Assembly: GCF_020042345.1 (NCBI RefSeq)
Contig: NZ_CP083387.1
Location: 3,906,001 to 3,970,000, forward strand
DNA from: Arachidicoccus terrestris
GTDB lineage: Bacteria > Bacteroidota > Bacteroidia > Chitinophagales > Chitinophagaceae
DNA: 64,000 bases
Direction: 5' to 3'
Made by a program: the position numbers and the translations under genes. Numbering within the stretch: position 1 is the stretch's first letter; the number at the start of each line of letters is the position of its first letter. Positions 53,875 to 63,004 of the stretch are shown in pieces. A model generated the notes under the pieces. That model worked only from the letters and a program-made list of their open reading frames with translations, was not told the DNA's origin and did no database searches.

Positions 53875-54527
53875 TGCAAATTTACTTTTAGTTGCCGTAT
53901 GAATGCCTGGATCCTATCTAAATCCTTGACGCCGGGCTCCGTCTCAAAACGGCTGTTTATATCCAACGAAATTAAACTTTTTGCCACACTTAGCTCCTGA
54001 AATAACTTAAGATCTGGCAAATGTTCCTCGCTGATGCCTCCGCTGAGGAAAAAAGGCTTCTCCAGGGACAGGTTCTCCAGTATACTCCAGTCAAAACGTT
54101 TGCCGGAGCCGCCAAAGCTCTTAGTATTTGTGTCAAAAAGAAAGTAATCCACAATTTCCCGGTAAGGGAGGATCTTATAGAGAACGTCGTCGTTGTTAAG
54201 TAGCCTAAAAGCCTTGATTACCGGAATATTCTCTGCAATCTTTTCACATAGTAAAGGGGCTTCATCTCCATGAAGCTGTACCATGTCCAGACCACAGGCC
54301 TCTACAGTATTCAATATTTCGTCTTTGTCTGCGTTAACAAAGACGCCCACTTTTTTAAAAGATCCGTTAATTGCCTTGATCTCTTCCGGCCGCATCTTAT
54401 TGCCTACATATCTGGGAGAGGCCGGATAAAAGATAAATCCTATATAATCAACGCCCATTTCTCCAAGAGTGCTGACCTGCATTGCCTGGGTCATGCCACA
54501 TACCTTTATTTGTAACGGTCTACTCAT
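53871..54527 (-). CDS. trpF: Phosphoribosylanthranilate isomerase
   Basis: A 218-residue TIM barrel from ATG at 54527, four bases after the trpC stop; a longer start at 54554 would overlap trpC. IKVCGMTQAMQVSTLGEMGV (catalytic Cys), VQLHGDEAPLLC, LFDTNTKSFGGSGKRFDW (catalytic Asp) and LSGGISEEHL are typical. It performs the third step of the pathway. Confidence 0.94.
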   Translation of the reverse strand: MSRPLQIKVCGMTQAMQVSTLGEMGVDYIGFIFYPASPRYVGNKMRPEEIKAINGSFKKVGVFVNADKDEILNTVEACGLDMVQLHGDEAPLLCEKIAENIPVIKAFRLLNNDDVLYKILPYREIVDYFLFDTNTKSFGGSGKRFDWSILENLSLEKPFFLSGGISEEHLPDLKLFQELSVAKSLISLDINSRFETEPGVKDLDRIQAFIRQLKVNLQ

Positions 54528-54531
54528 CGTG

Positions 54532-55332
54532 CTAGTTTCCTGTCTGTAGTGCATTTAGTTCGCTGATATAGTGGCTGAATGCTGTGCCGGGATCAGCATT
54601 TTTCATAAAATATTCTCCAATCAAAAAGCCTTTGAATCCTGCCTGATACAGTTCATTTGTTACTTTTACATCACTGATACCGCTTTCCGCGATAGCCGGC
54701 CTGTCTTTTGGCAGTAGTGATCTTAGCTTTATGGAATGGCGAATATCTACCTCGAAGGTCTTCAGGTTGCGATTGTTAATACCTACTAAATCAATATCAT
54801 CTGTTAACCGGTCCAGCTCTTCTTCCGTATGGATTTCAAGTAAGACTTCCAGCTCTAGCTTTTTAGCATAAGCGGCCAGTTGTTTCACCCTCGCAGCAGA
54901 TAAACACGCAGCAATCAATAGAATTACATCGGCTCCTGCAGCTCTTGCTTCCAGAAGCTGATATTCTTCGATTATAAAGTCTTTTCTCAGAATAGGAACG
55001 TCATTGTCTCTGGCAATTTTAAGATCATCCAGACTGCCACCAAAAAAGTGCTGGTCCGTCAGAATGGACAGGCTGCTGGCACCGGCTTTTGTATAGGCGC
55101 CTGTCACCTCTTCTACACTCACCTGATCATTGATGACACCCTTGGATGGAGAACGACGTTTGTACTCAGCAATGACAGCCGGTACCGTAGCTTTCTGTAT
55201 GCGCTCTTTTAAAGAATATGGCCTGCGGAGCAACTGAGGACTTTTCATTAAAACGGAGGCGGGCATCTCTTTCATGGCACGGGCTACCTCTCCTATCTTA
55301 TAGTCGATAATTTTTTCTAATATATTTTTCAT
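54532..55332 (-). CDS. trpC: Indole-3-glycerol phosphate synthase
   Basis: A 266-residue TIM barrel: VIAEYKRRSPSKGVIN (catalytic Lys), SILTDQHFFGGSLDDL, VPILRKDFIIEEYQL, EVLLEIHTEEELDR and LVGINNRNLKTFEVD. All expected catalytic residues are seen. It follows trpD by 53 bases. Confidence 0.95.
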   Translation of the reverse strand: MKNILEKIIDYKIGEVARAMKEMPASVLMKSPQLLRRPYSLKERIQKATVPAVIAEYKRRSPSKGVINDQVSVEEVTGAYTKAGASSLSILTDQHFFGGSLDDLKIARDNDVPILRKDFIIEEYQLLEARAAGADVILLIAACLSAARVKQLAAYAKKLELEVLLEIHTEEELDRLTDDIDLVGINNRNLKTFEVDIRHSIKLRSLLPKDRPAIAESGISDVKVTNELYQAGFKGFLIGEYFMKNADPGTAFSHYISELNALQTGN

Positions 55333-55385
55333 CTGGTTTGTTTCTTTAATGTATAGTTTTATACTCTGGCTTTCCGGAGTGTTCG

Positions 55386-56390
55386 CTACTTATAGGCTTG
55401 GTTGATGTCGATCAGCCGTTCCAGTGCGCTCAGCGCTTTACCAGATTCCAGGCTGACTACTGCCTGTTGGTATGCCTGCTGGTAATCGGCGTAGTTGCCG
55501 GTACAATGTAAAGCTGTAGCGGCATTGGCCAGAACGACTGCGTTTTGCGCCCAGCTGCCTTTGCCTGTAATGATTCTCCTAAATAGCCCGGCTGCTTCTT
55601 CCAGTGTATTTCCACCAAAAATATCCTCAGCGGATACTTGTCTCTTGCCCAGAGACTCCGGAGTGGCAATACGTTCACCTGCACGGGTGATGATCTTGGA
55701 GTCGCCGGTCAGAGAAATTTCATCATAGCCTTCCAGGCTATGGACGATTGCAAAATCTCTCTCGGATTTTTGCAACAGATAATTGTAAAGTCTGGCCATT
55801 TCCAGATTGTACACGCCCAGAAGCTGATATTGGGGCCTGGCCGGATTCACTAGAGGTCCCAGCATATTAAAGAAAGTACGAATGCCCAGATTTTTACGTA
55901 ACGGACCGACCGTTTTCAGGGCCGGGTGGAAGGACGGAGCGTGCAAAAAACAGATACCTGCTTCTTTTAATTCTTTTTGCAATTTGTCCTGGTCTGCTTT
56001 AAAAACATAACCTAGCTGTTCCATTACGTTGGAGGAACCACTAATTGAAGTTGCTCCGTAATTGCCGTGCTTGGCTACTTTTTGCCCGGCACCGGCGGCA
56101 ATAAAACAGGCCAGTGTAGAAATATTGAACGTATTTTTGCCATCTCCACCAGTGCCGACGATATCGAGCAAGGGTTCGGCACCCAGGTCCACTTTAACAC
56201 ATAGCTCCAGAAGAGCATCACTGAATCCTTGCAATTCTTCAATGGTGATCGTGCGCATCAAAAAAACAGTCACAAAGGCGGTGATCTCAGTCTCTGTATA
56301 CATACCCTTAGAGATCTGTATCAAAATATCTTTACTTTGTGCGGTACTTAATGTTTTATAGTCGAATAAATACTGAAGAATTTTTTTCAT
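55386..56390 (-). CDS. trpD: Anthranilate phosphoribosyltransferase
   Basis: A 334-residue protein: DIVGTGGDGKNTFNISTLAC is the PRPP-binding loop, VAKHGNYGATSISGSSNVME the anthranilate site, FLHAPSFHPAL and VGPLRKNLGIRTFFNMLGPL follow. Full length. It transfers the phosphoribosyl group to anthranilate. Confidence 0.96.
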   Translation of the reverse strand: MKKILQYLFDYKTLSTAQSKDILIQISKGMYTETEITAFVTVFLMRTITIEELQGFSDALLELCVKVDLGAEPLLDIVGTGGDGKNTFNISTLACFIAAGAGQKVAKHGNYGATSISGSSNVMEQLGYVFKADQDKLQKELKEAGICFLHAPSFHPALKTVGPLRKNLGIRTFFNMLGPLVNPARPQYQLLGVYNLEMARLYNYLLQKSERDFAIVHSLEGYDEISLTGDSKIITRAGERIATPESLGKRQVSAEDIFGGNTLEEAAGLFRRIITGKGSWAQNAVVLANAATALHCTGNYADYQQAYQQAVVSLESGKALSALERLIDINQAYK

Positions 56391-56482
56391 TCCTATTTAT
56401 TATTTAGCATTTTTGAATGTATTGAAAATTGTCCGGTGTCGTTTCTTCCATTGTTGTTCCGGTTGAAACTGATTATATATTG

Positions 56483-57055
56483 TTACTGGCCAAGCCAATT
56501 TTCTATCATACCTCTGCCCTCGGGAGTGAGTACACTCTCTGGATGGAATTGTACGCCTTGCACATCATAGGTTTTATGTTGCAATCCCATAATATATCCA
56601 TTTTCATCCTCGGCGGTGATTTCCAACAGGTCGCCGGGGAATCCGTCTTTACTCACGACCCAGCTGTGATAACGGCCTACGGTAAATTCTGAAGGCAGTC
56701 CTACAAATAAAGGGCTTTTGGTGCCTGTCAGCATACAGGATGAACTTACCCCGTGAAATACATGGCTTAGATTTTCAAGTTTGGCACCAAAAACTTCCCC
56801 AATAGCCTGCTGTCCAAGGCAAACACCCAATATTGATTTTGTGGGCGCATAGGCCTTAATCAGATCAAGCAGAATGCCGGATTCTTCCGGAAGCCCTGGA
56901 CCTGGAGACAAGATTATCTTATCATAAGCAGCAACGGCTTCGAGTGAAATCTTATCATTGCGAAAAACATCCACGGCGTCCCCTGTTATCTGCCGGACAA
57001 TCTGAACGAGGTTAAAGGTAAATGAGTCGTAATTATCTAAAACTAAAAGTTTCAT
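56483..57055 (-). CDS. trpG: Anthranilate synthase glutaminase component
   Basis: A 190-residue class I amidotransferase: VLDNYDSFTFNLVQIVRQIT, ILSPGPGLPEESG, nucleophile Cys in LGVCLGQQAIGEVFG, and His/Glu in VQFHPESVLTPEG. It supplies ammonia to TrpE. It could also serve p-aminobenzoate synthesis, since a single copy is seen here. Confidence 0.96.
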   Translation of the reverse strand: MKLLVLDNYDSFTFNLVQIVRQITGDAVDVFRNDKISLEAVAAYDKIILSPGPGLPEESGILLDLIKAYAPTKSILGVCLGQQAIGEVFGAKLENLSHVFHGVSSSCMLTGTKSPLFVGLPSEFTVGRYHSWVVSKDGFPGDLLEITAEDENGYIMGLQHKTYDVQGVQFHPESVLTPEGRGMIENWLGQ

Positions 57056-57091
57056 TTTTTATATGTCTATGTTAAGTGAGGCTTGTTAATT

Positions 57092-58516
57092 TTAAAAAAG
57101 TTCGTCTGCCAGAATTAATGCCTGTTTTAATGCCCCCAGTTTATTATGTACTTCCTGCAGTTCTGTCGCCGGATCGGACTTGGCAACAATACCCCCACCT
57201 GCCTGATAATAAAGGGTGTTATTTTTACTCATAAAGGAGCGGATCATGATTGCATGGTTAAACGAGCCATTGAAACCCACAAAACCAATTGTACCTGCAT
57301 AGAAACTTCTGGAGTCGGCCTCATACTGATCAATTAGTTGCATAGCCTTAAACTTGGGAGCACCACTTAGGGTCCCTGCCGGGAAGGTGGCTGCCAGTAA
57401 AGCAAAAGGATTGGCACCTGCAGGCAGACTGCCTCTTACTTCACTGACAATATGCATCACGTGCGAATAGTGATGGATCTGTTTAAAGTAGCTGACATGC
57501 ACATTCTCACACAGGCGACTCAGATCATTACGGGCAAGATCAACCAGCATCGTATGTTCGGCATTCTCCTTAGGATCCTGCAATAATCTTTCACTGAGCT
57601 GCTGGTCCTCGACCGGATCTCCGGTTCTTTTAAAAGTGCCGGCGATGGGATGGACAATGGCGGTTCCGTTATCAATTATTAACTGGGACTCCGGCGAAGA
57701 CCCCATCAGGCGATAATCGCCGTAATCAAAGTAAAATAGATACGGAGAAGGGTTGATAGAGCGCAGGGCACGGTAGACATTGAAGTCGTCACCGGTATAC
57801 CGTTGCTGGAATCTGCGTCCCAACACTATTTGGAAAACATCGCCTCTCAGGCAGCTCTTAATGCCTTTGGTGATCATGTCCAGGTGCTGTTCGTCTGTTT
57901 TGTTAGAAGACTCCCCGCCATGAATGGCAAATGGAAACTCAGGGACGTCCTTGCTTTTTATGACCGTCTCCAGTTCTGCCAGATTACTGTCAAGGCCGGC
58001 GATTTTATTTTCACAGATAAACATCTCATTTTTGAAATGATTAATAATGATCACATATTGATAAAGCCGATAACGCATAAAAGGCACTTCTCTTTCCGGT
58101 TGATTGCCAGCAGAAGGCAATTGGATGGTGTCAAAAAACTGAACCGCATTATAGGATACATATCCAAACAAACCCTGCGCTCGTTTAGTCTCAGCAGAGG
58201 CTGTTTCCTGGATATCGAATTGCTTCATATAGTCCCATAGGATGGACGGCACCTGTTGACTATCTTTAATGGCAAGGGTTTCGGGCTGTCTGCCCGGGTA
58301 TTTTAATTCAATGGAGTTAAGGTCCCGCACTTCTATACCACCGATAGCGCCGATACCAATAATTGATCGGCTGCTGGAAGCGACCTGATGTTCCGCACTT
58401 TCCAATAAGATGGTATCCCGATACTTATCTCTTAATCTAAGATAGATACCGACCGGCGTATATATGTCAGATAGTATTTTTTTACAATGCGTTTCAATTT
58501 TTATTTTCTGCATCAT
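57092..58516 (-). CDS. trpE: Anthranilate synthase component I
   Basis: A 474-residue chorismate-using enzyme. The C-terminal half is diagnostic: GDVFQIVLGRRFQQ, INPSPYLFYFDYG, PIAGTFKRTGDPVEDQQL, DLARNDLSRLCENVHVSYFK, AATFPAGTLSGAPKFKAMQL and QAGGGIVAKSDPATE. It is the first gene after the attenuator. Feedback inhibition by tryptophan is likely, but the N-terminal binding motif (LLES, residues near 37-40) is only partly as usual. Confidence 0.96.
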   Translation of the reverse strand: MMQKIKIETHCKKILSDIYTPVGIYLRLRDKYRDTILLESAEHQVASSSRSIIGIGAIGGIEVRDLNSIELKYPGRQPETLAIKDSQQVPSILWDYMKQFDIQETASAETKRAQGLFGYVSYNAVQFFDTIQLPSAGNQPEREVPFMRYRLYQYVIIINHFKNEMFICENKIAGLDSNLAELETVIKSKDVPEFPFAIHGGESSNKTDEQHLDMITKGIKSCLRGDVFQIVLGRRFQQRYTGDDFNVYRALRSINPSPYLFYFDYGDYRLMGSSPESQLIIDNGTAIVHPIAGTFKRTGDPVEDQQLSERLLQDPKENAEHTMLVDLARNDLSRLCENVHVSYFKQIHHYSHVMHIVSEVRGSLPAGANPFALLAATFPAGTLSGAPKFKAMQLIDQYEADSRSFYAGTIGFVGFNGSFNHAIMIRSFMSKNNTLYYQAGGGIVAKSDPATELQEVHNKLGALKQALILADELF

Positions 58517-58554
58517 TAATGTTTTTTAAAATAACTCATGCAAGGGATAAGAAA

Positions 58555-58583
58555 AAGCCCCGGACGAATGATCGCCGAGGCTT
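58555..58583 (-). terminator. trp attenuator terminator
   Basis: On the minus strand AAGCCTCGG, an 11-base loop and CCGGGGCTT (one G-T pair) form a 9-bp stem followed by TTT. It lies between the leader peptide and trpE, 39 bases before the trpE start, so it stops transcription unless the ribosome stalls at the Trp codons. The run GTCGGG near 58653-58658 could pair with CTCGGC of the left arm as an antiterminator. Confidence 0.82.
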
Positions 58584-58638
58584 GAATATATTGCTATCTT
58601 TAATTTTTCACTTCTTGGTAGTAAAATAAATCATGGTG

Positions 58639-58710
58639 CTATACTTCAAACGGACCCGACGTCTTTGAGCATTGCCACCACCAATGAATATTTACTGTGT
58701 TCAAAATCAT
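58639..58710 (-). CDS. trpL: trp operon leader peptide
   Basis: A 23-codon frame with ATG at 58710 and TAG at 58639-58641. It contains three Trp codons in a row (residues 10-12, IHWWWQC), followed downstream by the terminator at 58555-58583. This is the classic sign of attenuation by ribosome stalling: low Trp-tRNA stalls the ribosome on the TGG run and blocks the terminator. The 12-base run GCACCATGATTT around the start occurs again at 58628-58639, opening a second eight-codon frame, so the leader may carry a small duplication. Confidence 0.85.
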   Translation of the reverse strand: MILNTVNIHWWWQCSKTSGPFEV

Positions 58711-58714
58711 GGTG

Positions 58715-58722
58715 CAAATTTA
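58715..58722 (-). promoter_or_regulatory. trp promoter, candidate -7 element
   Basis: On the minus strand TAAATTTG matches TAnnTTTG. It ends five bases before the leader ATG, so the transcript would start at or next to the ATG and the leader peptide might be translated from a leaderless mRNA. A -33 TTTG at the right distance is not seen. Confidence 0.5.
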
Positions 58723-58840
58723 AATGCTTTTTGATAAATGAAAAAATAATCGTGCTATTTTTTTTAAGTTATTGACCGTCAGTACCTATTCGAGCTATTT
58801 TTCAGAATAACAGGTTGGTGTTGACACTACCATTGATTAG

Positions 58841-59379
58841 AGGTATATTCATATTCACGTTAAACTGGAAGATACGATTCGCTGTTATTGCCGGCAAAGG
58901 CTGATAGATGCCTGTATTTATAATAATAGCAGCACTAATCCGATCTATAATGTGACCATTAATTTGGACGAGATTGGTAATGCAGCCCATGAATTGGCAA
59001 CGGTAAAAGTATATGGCAGAAATTATGTTGCAGATTCTGTCAGGAGAAGGGAATTATATGCTGATCTCTACAATTATAAGGATCCAAGACTTAGCATGGG
59101 AGACAATTGCCTGATGAAAGAGATCTCTTTTATGGGTGAAAGGCAAAATGCGGCCAGCTGCTAGCCTTGCAGGCAGAGCAGTCGGCTTATGTTCGGCATC
59201 GGTTTACAAAGAGTCTGATTGAGAAGTACGGTAATATCTATAATGAAGATTCTTTGAATACCTGTATACAGCAATATGCGCCTACTTATGAAGCGCTGAA
59301 GAAAATGTCGGATTTTGAAATGTGCCGGTATATTGCCACAAAATCAAGGTTATACAGAAACGGTGTATCCAATCATTAA
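58841..59379 (+). pseudogene. Frameshifted gene remnant, unknown family
   Basis: One frame is open from 58841 to a stop at 59162-59164 and reads sensibly (IRCYCRQRLIDACIYNN; ELATVKVYGRNYVADSVRRR; YADLYNYKDPRLSMGDNC). A second frame from about 59137 to 59379 continues in the same style (QAEQSAYVRHRFTKSLIEKY; LKKMSDFEMCRYIATKSRLY) with no start of its own but a TTG. A single frameshift between 59137 and 59164 would join them to about 175 residues. No ATG opens the first frame either. I do not recognise the family. Confidence 0.4.
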
Positions 59380-59384
59380 GGCGG

Positions 59385-60101
59385 CTAAATAATCTGGCTT
59401 GCATGTTTGCGTAACTGCGTAAGGGTCGCCTGCATGTCTTTGGATAGCGACGCTTCAAAGCTATAATCTTCTTCACCTAATTTAAACCGGATCTGATAGG
59501 CATGCAAAGCCAGCCGCCCCATTATGGGCCTTTCTTCCGGCGCTTTCTTAGAAAGGTTGAATTTCTTTTTAATGGAGGAAAGCAATAACGGTTTCCCTCC
59601 TCCATATATCGGATCAGCCACTATTGTATGGCCTAAATATTGGCAATGAATCCTGATCTGATGTGTTCTGCCGGTATGGATCCGGAACCGGACCAGGCTA
59701 TAGCCTTTAAAAATTTCTTCTGTCCGGTAGGAGGTTTTTGAAGGTTTCCCTTTGGCATGATTAATCATCTTTCCGCCTGCCGGATGTTCCATAATGCCTG
59801 TCTCAATGATACCTTCCTGCGGAAGAAGATGACCTTCTATTATCCCTAAATAGTACTTTTCTACCTCCCGGGATTCAAAAAGCCTGGAAAGTGTTTTGTG
59901 GGTCTCCGGATCCCGGGCATAAACAATTAGACCACTGGTGGCCTTGTCCAGTCTGTGTACAGTGTAGACCGTTTCATACTTTTGATGTAATAAATCTTTG
60001 AGAGAAGATTCTGATTGTGTCCTATCTGGTACGCTCAATAAGCCAGAGGGTTTATTGACGACGACAAAGTGTTCATTCTCGTGGATGATCTCAAACTGCA
60101 T
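59385..60101 (-). CDS. RluA-family pseudouridine synthase
   Basis: A 238-residue enzyme without an S4 domain: HFVVVNKPSGLLSVPDRTQS, then VHRLDKATSGLIVYARDPET with the catalytic Asp (HRLDKATSG, near residue 50), and RIHTGRTHQIRIHCQYLGHT. It turns uridine into pseudouridine in rRNA or tRNA. The exact site is not given by the sequence; RluA- or TruC-like length. Confidence 0.9.
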   Translation of the reverse strand: MQFEIIHENEHFVVVNKPSGLLSVPDRTQSESSLKDLLHQKYETVYTVHRLDKATSGLIVYARDPETHKTLSRLFESREVEKYYLGIIEGHLLPQEGIIETGIMEHPAGGKMINHAKGKPSKTSYRTEEIFKGYSLVRFRIHTGRTHQIRIHCQYLGHTIVADPIYGGGKPLLLSSIKKKFNLSKKAPEERPIMGRLALHAYQIRFKLGEEDYSFEASLSKDMQATLTQLRKHASQII

Positions 60102-60139
60102 AGGTACGCTATAACTTTAATCCTGTATTTTTGAGTCTG

Positions 60140-61594
60140 TTAATGTTTTTCTTTCCGGGTCGTTTTGCCTGTTGCCGGGGCATTTTTTCTGGTCGCCTTT
60201 TTTGCAGGTATTTCTGATTTCGACGTCGCTTTTCTTCCTGGGGGGACCTTCTTGGTTGGTCGGCCGTCAGTTTTAGTGGGAATTCTGGTTCTTTTTGCCG
60301 GGATGAGTGTTGGAGCTTGCATAGCCGCTTCTATCGCCGCTGCCTTTTTGGATTTTTTTGTGCCGCCTGCATTCATGTATTTAAGGACTCTTATTTCTTT
60401 TTCAGAAAGGTAACGCCACTTGCCTCGTTCTACATTCTTTTTGGTAAGCCCGGCAAACATTACACGATCCAACTTTTTGACTTCATAACCCAGGTGTTCA
60501 AATATTCGGCGGACGATCCTGTTTTTTCCGCTATGGATCTCTATACCTATAACAGCTTTATTTTTGGCATCGGGATAACCTACCTGGTCAGCTTTAATCT
60601 CTCCATCCTCCAGCGTAAGTCCTCCGGCGATCGCATCCAAGTCCTTTTTTGCTAATGGGCGGTCCAGAGTCGCCTCATAGATTTTTTTGACTTCAAAAGA
60701 TGGATGGGTCAATTGTTGTGCCAGTTCCCCATCATTGGTAATCAGTAACACGCCTGTTGTATTTCTATCCAATCTCCCAACCGGATACAGATGTCGGGCA
60801 TCAACGTCTTTAAATAGATCAAGAACGGTTCTGCGTCCTTTTTCGTCTTTGGTTGTCGTAATATGATCCTTAGGTTTGTTGAGCAGAAAATAGTAATGTT
60901 TTACTTGAATGTTCAGCTTTTTGCCTTTTAATTGAATGGTATCCTTCTCTGAGACCTTCGTTGCCGGCTCAAATACAATATCTCCATTCACCTGCACCTG
61001 ACCAAGTTTTACGAGTTCCGCTGCTTCTCTCCTGCCACAGATACCGCTGTGGGCAATGAACTTGTTCAGGGGCATTAGGTTGTCATCGACATCAGTCTTC
61101 TTTTTGACAGGTTTACCGTCATAGTCAGATTGCCTGGATGCATCATACCGTTTGTTTTTTTCCGCATATTTACCAGGCTTTTCCTGACGATCACCGCGAT
61201 GATCGTTATAACGGCCACGGTTATCACGGTCGAAATTTCTATTGTTGCCTCTTGAGTTTTTGTTGTCCCCGTGATTTCTGTGACCTCTGTCCTTGTTGTC
61301 GTCACTGTGTTTTGTGAATCTGCCATCAGGGCCTCTATGCGGTGCTCTTCTATCGCCTTTTGCGCTGTATCCGGCATCTTCGCTTTTTTCCCTGTAAGAC
61401 TTGCCACCCCGGAATTTCTCATCTTCACGTGGAGACGAATTGCCCCCTCTTTGTTTTTCCAGTTTCTGCCGCCGGTACTCATCCCCAGCTGCGCGTAATG
61501 CAGCCTTGGATTTACGTTTTTCCTGCCGGTGTTCTTCTTTTATTTTACCTGCAGATTTTTTATTGATGAATTTTTCAAATCCAAGTTTGCTCAT
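60140..61594 (-). CDS. RluB/RsuA-family pseudouridine synthase with long disordered tails
   Basis: A 484-residue protein. Residues 175-225 are an S4 RNA-binding domain (LNKFIAHSGICGRREAAELV), followed by the catalytic core with PVGRLDRNTTGVLLITNDGE (catalytic Asp in GRLDRNTTG) and IEIHSGKNRIVRRIFEHLGY. The first 170 residues are a low-complexity run rich in Arg, Asp, Asn and Gly, and the last 65 are rich in Lys, Pro, Ala and Thr. The core is normal size. Such tails occur in Bacteroidota RNA enzymes and may bind RNA. RluB-like by core type. Confidence 0.88.
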   Translation of the reverse strand: MSKLGFEKFINKKSAGKIKEEHRQEKRKSKAALRAAGDEYRRQKLEKQRGGNSSPREDEKFRGGKSYREKSEDAGYSAKGDRRAPHRGPDGRFTKHSDDNKDRGHRNHGDNKNSRGNNRNFDRDNRGRYNDHRGDRQEKPGKYAEKNKRYDASRQSDYDGKPVKKKTDVDDNLMPLNKFIAHSGICGRREAAELVKLGQVQVNGDIVFEPATKVSEKDTIQLKGKKLNIQVKHYYFLLNKPKDHITTTKDEKGRRTVLDLFKDVDARHLYPVGRLDRNTTGVLLITNDGELAQQLTHPSFEVKKIYEATLDRPLAKKDLDAIAGGLTLEDGEIKADQVGYPDAKNKAVIGIEIHSGKNRIVRRIFEHLGYEVKKLDRVMFAGLTKKNVERGKWRYLSEKEIRVLKYMNAGGTKKSKKAAAIEAAMQAPTLIPAKRTRIPTKTDGRPTKKVPPGRKATSKSEIPAKKATRKNAPATGKTTRKEKH

Positions 61595-61630
61595 GGGAGT
61601 GGTTATTATAATTGATTATGGAAGAGCCGG

Positions 61631-62680
61631 CTATTTACCTTTGTTCGCTAATTGTCCGCAAGCAGCGTCGATGTCTTTACCTCGGCTACGTCTTAGTCTG
61701 GCATTTACTTTATGGGCTTCCAGGTAACGCATAAACAAATCTGTACTTTCTTCTGACGGTTTGCTAAAATTACTCTGGTCGATAGGATTGTATTCTATAA
61801 TATTGATCAGGTCCGCAGGCACTTGTCTATAAAGCTTGACCAGCTCGTCAGCGTCCTTAGTACTTTCATTAAAATTCTGAAAGAGAATGTATTCAAAAGT
61901 AACGTGCTGTTTGGTCTTTTTATAATAATAATTAAGTGCTTCCGTGAGGGCTTTAATATTATTGGTCTCATTGATGGGCATGATGGCATTACGCTTCTTG
62001 TCATTTGCGGCATGCAGGGAAAGGGCTAATTTAAATTTAGCCTGATCATCACCCAGACGAGTGATCATCTTAGCGACCCCCGCAGTGGATACGGTAATTC
62101 TCCTGGGACTCATACCCAGACCATCCGCAGCAGAAATGCGTTCTACTGCTTTGATGGTATTGGCATAATTGAGCAAGGGCTCTCCCATGCCCATAAATAC
62201 GATATTGGTCAGCTTTTTCTGATAATTTTCCAAACTCTGATTATTGATCAAAGCCACCTGATCATAGATCTCATCGTAATGCAGGTTACGCTTGCGGTCC
62301 ATAAAACCGGTCGCACAGAATTTGCAAGAAAGGCTACATCCGACTTGGGAGGAGACACAAGCTGTTTTTCTTTCATCTGTGGGGATCAGAACACCTTCAA
62401 CCATATGGTGATCAACGGTCATAAACCGGCTTTTTAGCGTGCCGTCCTGGCTATGCTGGACCGTTTCTACTTGTAGTGCCGGCAGGGAAAAGCCTTCTTC
62501 CAGCTTTGTTCTGAGCGATTTTCCAAGATTGGTCATGTGATCAAAACTTCTGGCGTGTTTGCTCCATATCCATTCATACACCTGTTTGGCCCTGAATTTA
62601 GGCTCACCGGCAGCCTGAAAATATTGTTCCAGTTGGCTAAGGTTTAGATGCCGGATATTTTGTTTTCCCCCTTGGTTCAT
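61631..62680 (-). CDS. rlmN: Dual-specificity RNA methyltransferase RlmN
   Basis: A 349-residue radical SAM enzyme from ATG at 62680; the longer frame from 62782 is not like the family. The cluster motif is SSQVGCSLSCKFCATGF (C-x3-C-x2-C), then FMGMGEPLLNYANTIKAV and SLHAANDKKRNAIMPINETN; a C-terminal Cys in DIDAACGQLANKG takes the methyl group. It methylates A2503 of 23S rRNA and A37 of some tRNAs. Confidence 0.94.
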   Translation of the reverse strand: MNQGGKQNIRHLNLSQLEQYFQAAGEPKFRAKQVYEWIWSKHARSFDHMTNLGKSLRTKLEEGFSLPALQVETVQHSQDGTLKSRFMTVDHHMVEGVLIPTDERKTACVSSQVGCSLSCKFCATGFMDRKRNLHYDEIYDQVALINNQSLENYQKKLTNIVFMGMGEPLLNYANTIKAVERISAADGLGMSPRRITVSTAGVAKMITRLGDDQAKFKLALSLHAANDKKRNAIMPINETNNIKALTEALNYYYKKTKQHVTFEYILFQNFNESTKDADELVKLYRQVPADLINIIEYNPIDQSNFSKPSEESTDLFMRYLEAHKVNARLRRSRGKDIDAACGQLANKGK

Positions 62681-63004
62681 CCTGCAAAGATAGACCCTTA
62701 ATTTGTTAATTTGATTTATTATCAGGGGATTTGCCGGTAATTCTGCGATAGCCATCCTTTGGATGCTACCTGATAGCTTCAACGGCTAAGGCGGGCCGTT
62801 CAAATTCCGCAAAGAGCAATGAGCACAAATGAGAAATATTCGTATAATAATTACACTGATTACTAGCGACTTGTATAGTTTATTTGTTAGGGGGCTTTTT
62901 ATAGCATTGCGATGTTTTGGCAGTTATAAGCTGGCTCGCCCCGCTTGATAACACAAGATGCAAATTTGAATCTTTGTTCACTTTTATTTTTTTACCTTTG
63001 GGAA
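62681..63004 (+). promoter_or_regulatory. Intergenic region with clpS promoter
   Basis: No gene seen. At 62993-63000 TACCTTTG matches the TAnnTTTG -7 element and TTTG at 62973-62976 is a possible -33 box with a short spacer (16). Transcription would start within a few bases of the clpS ATG at 63005. Confidence 0.5.
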
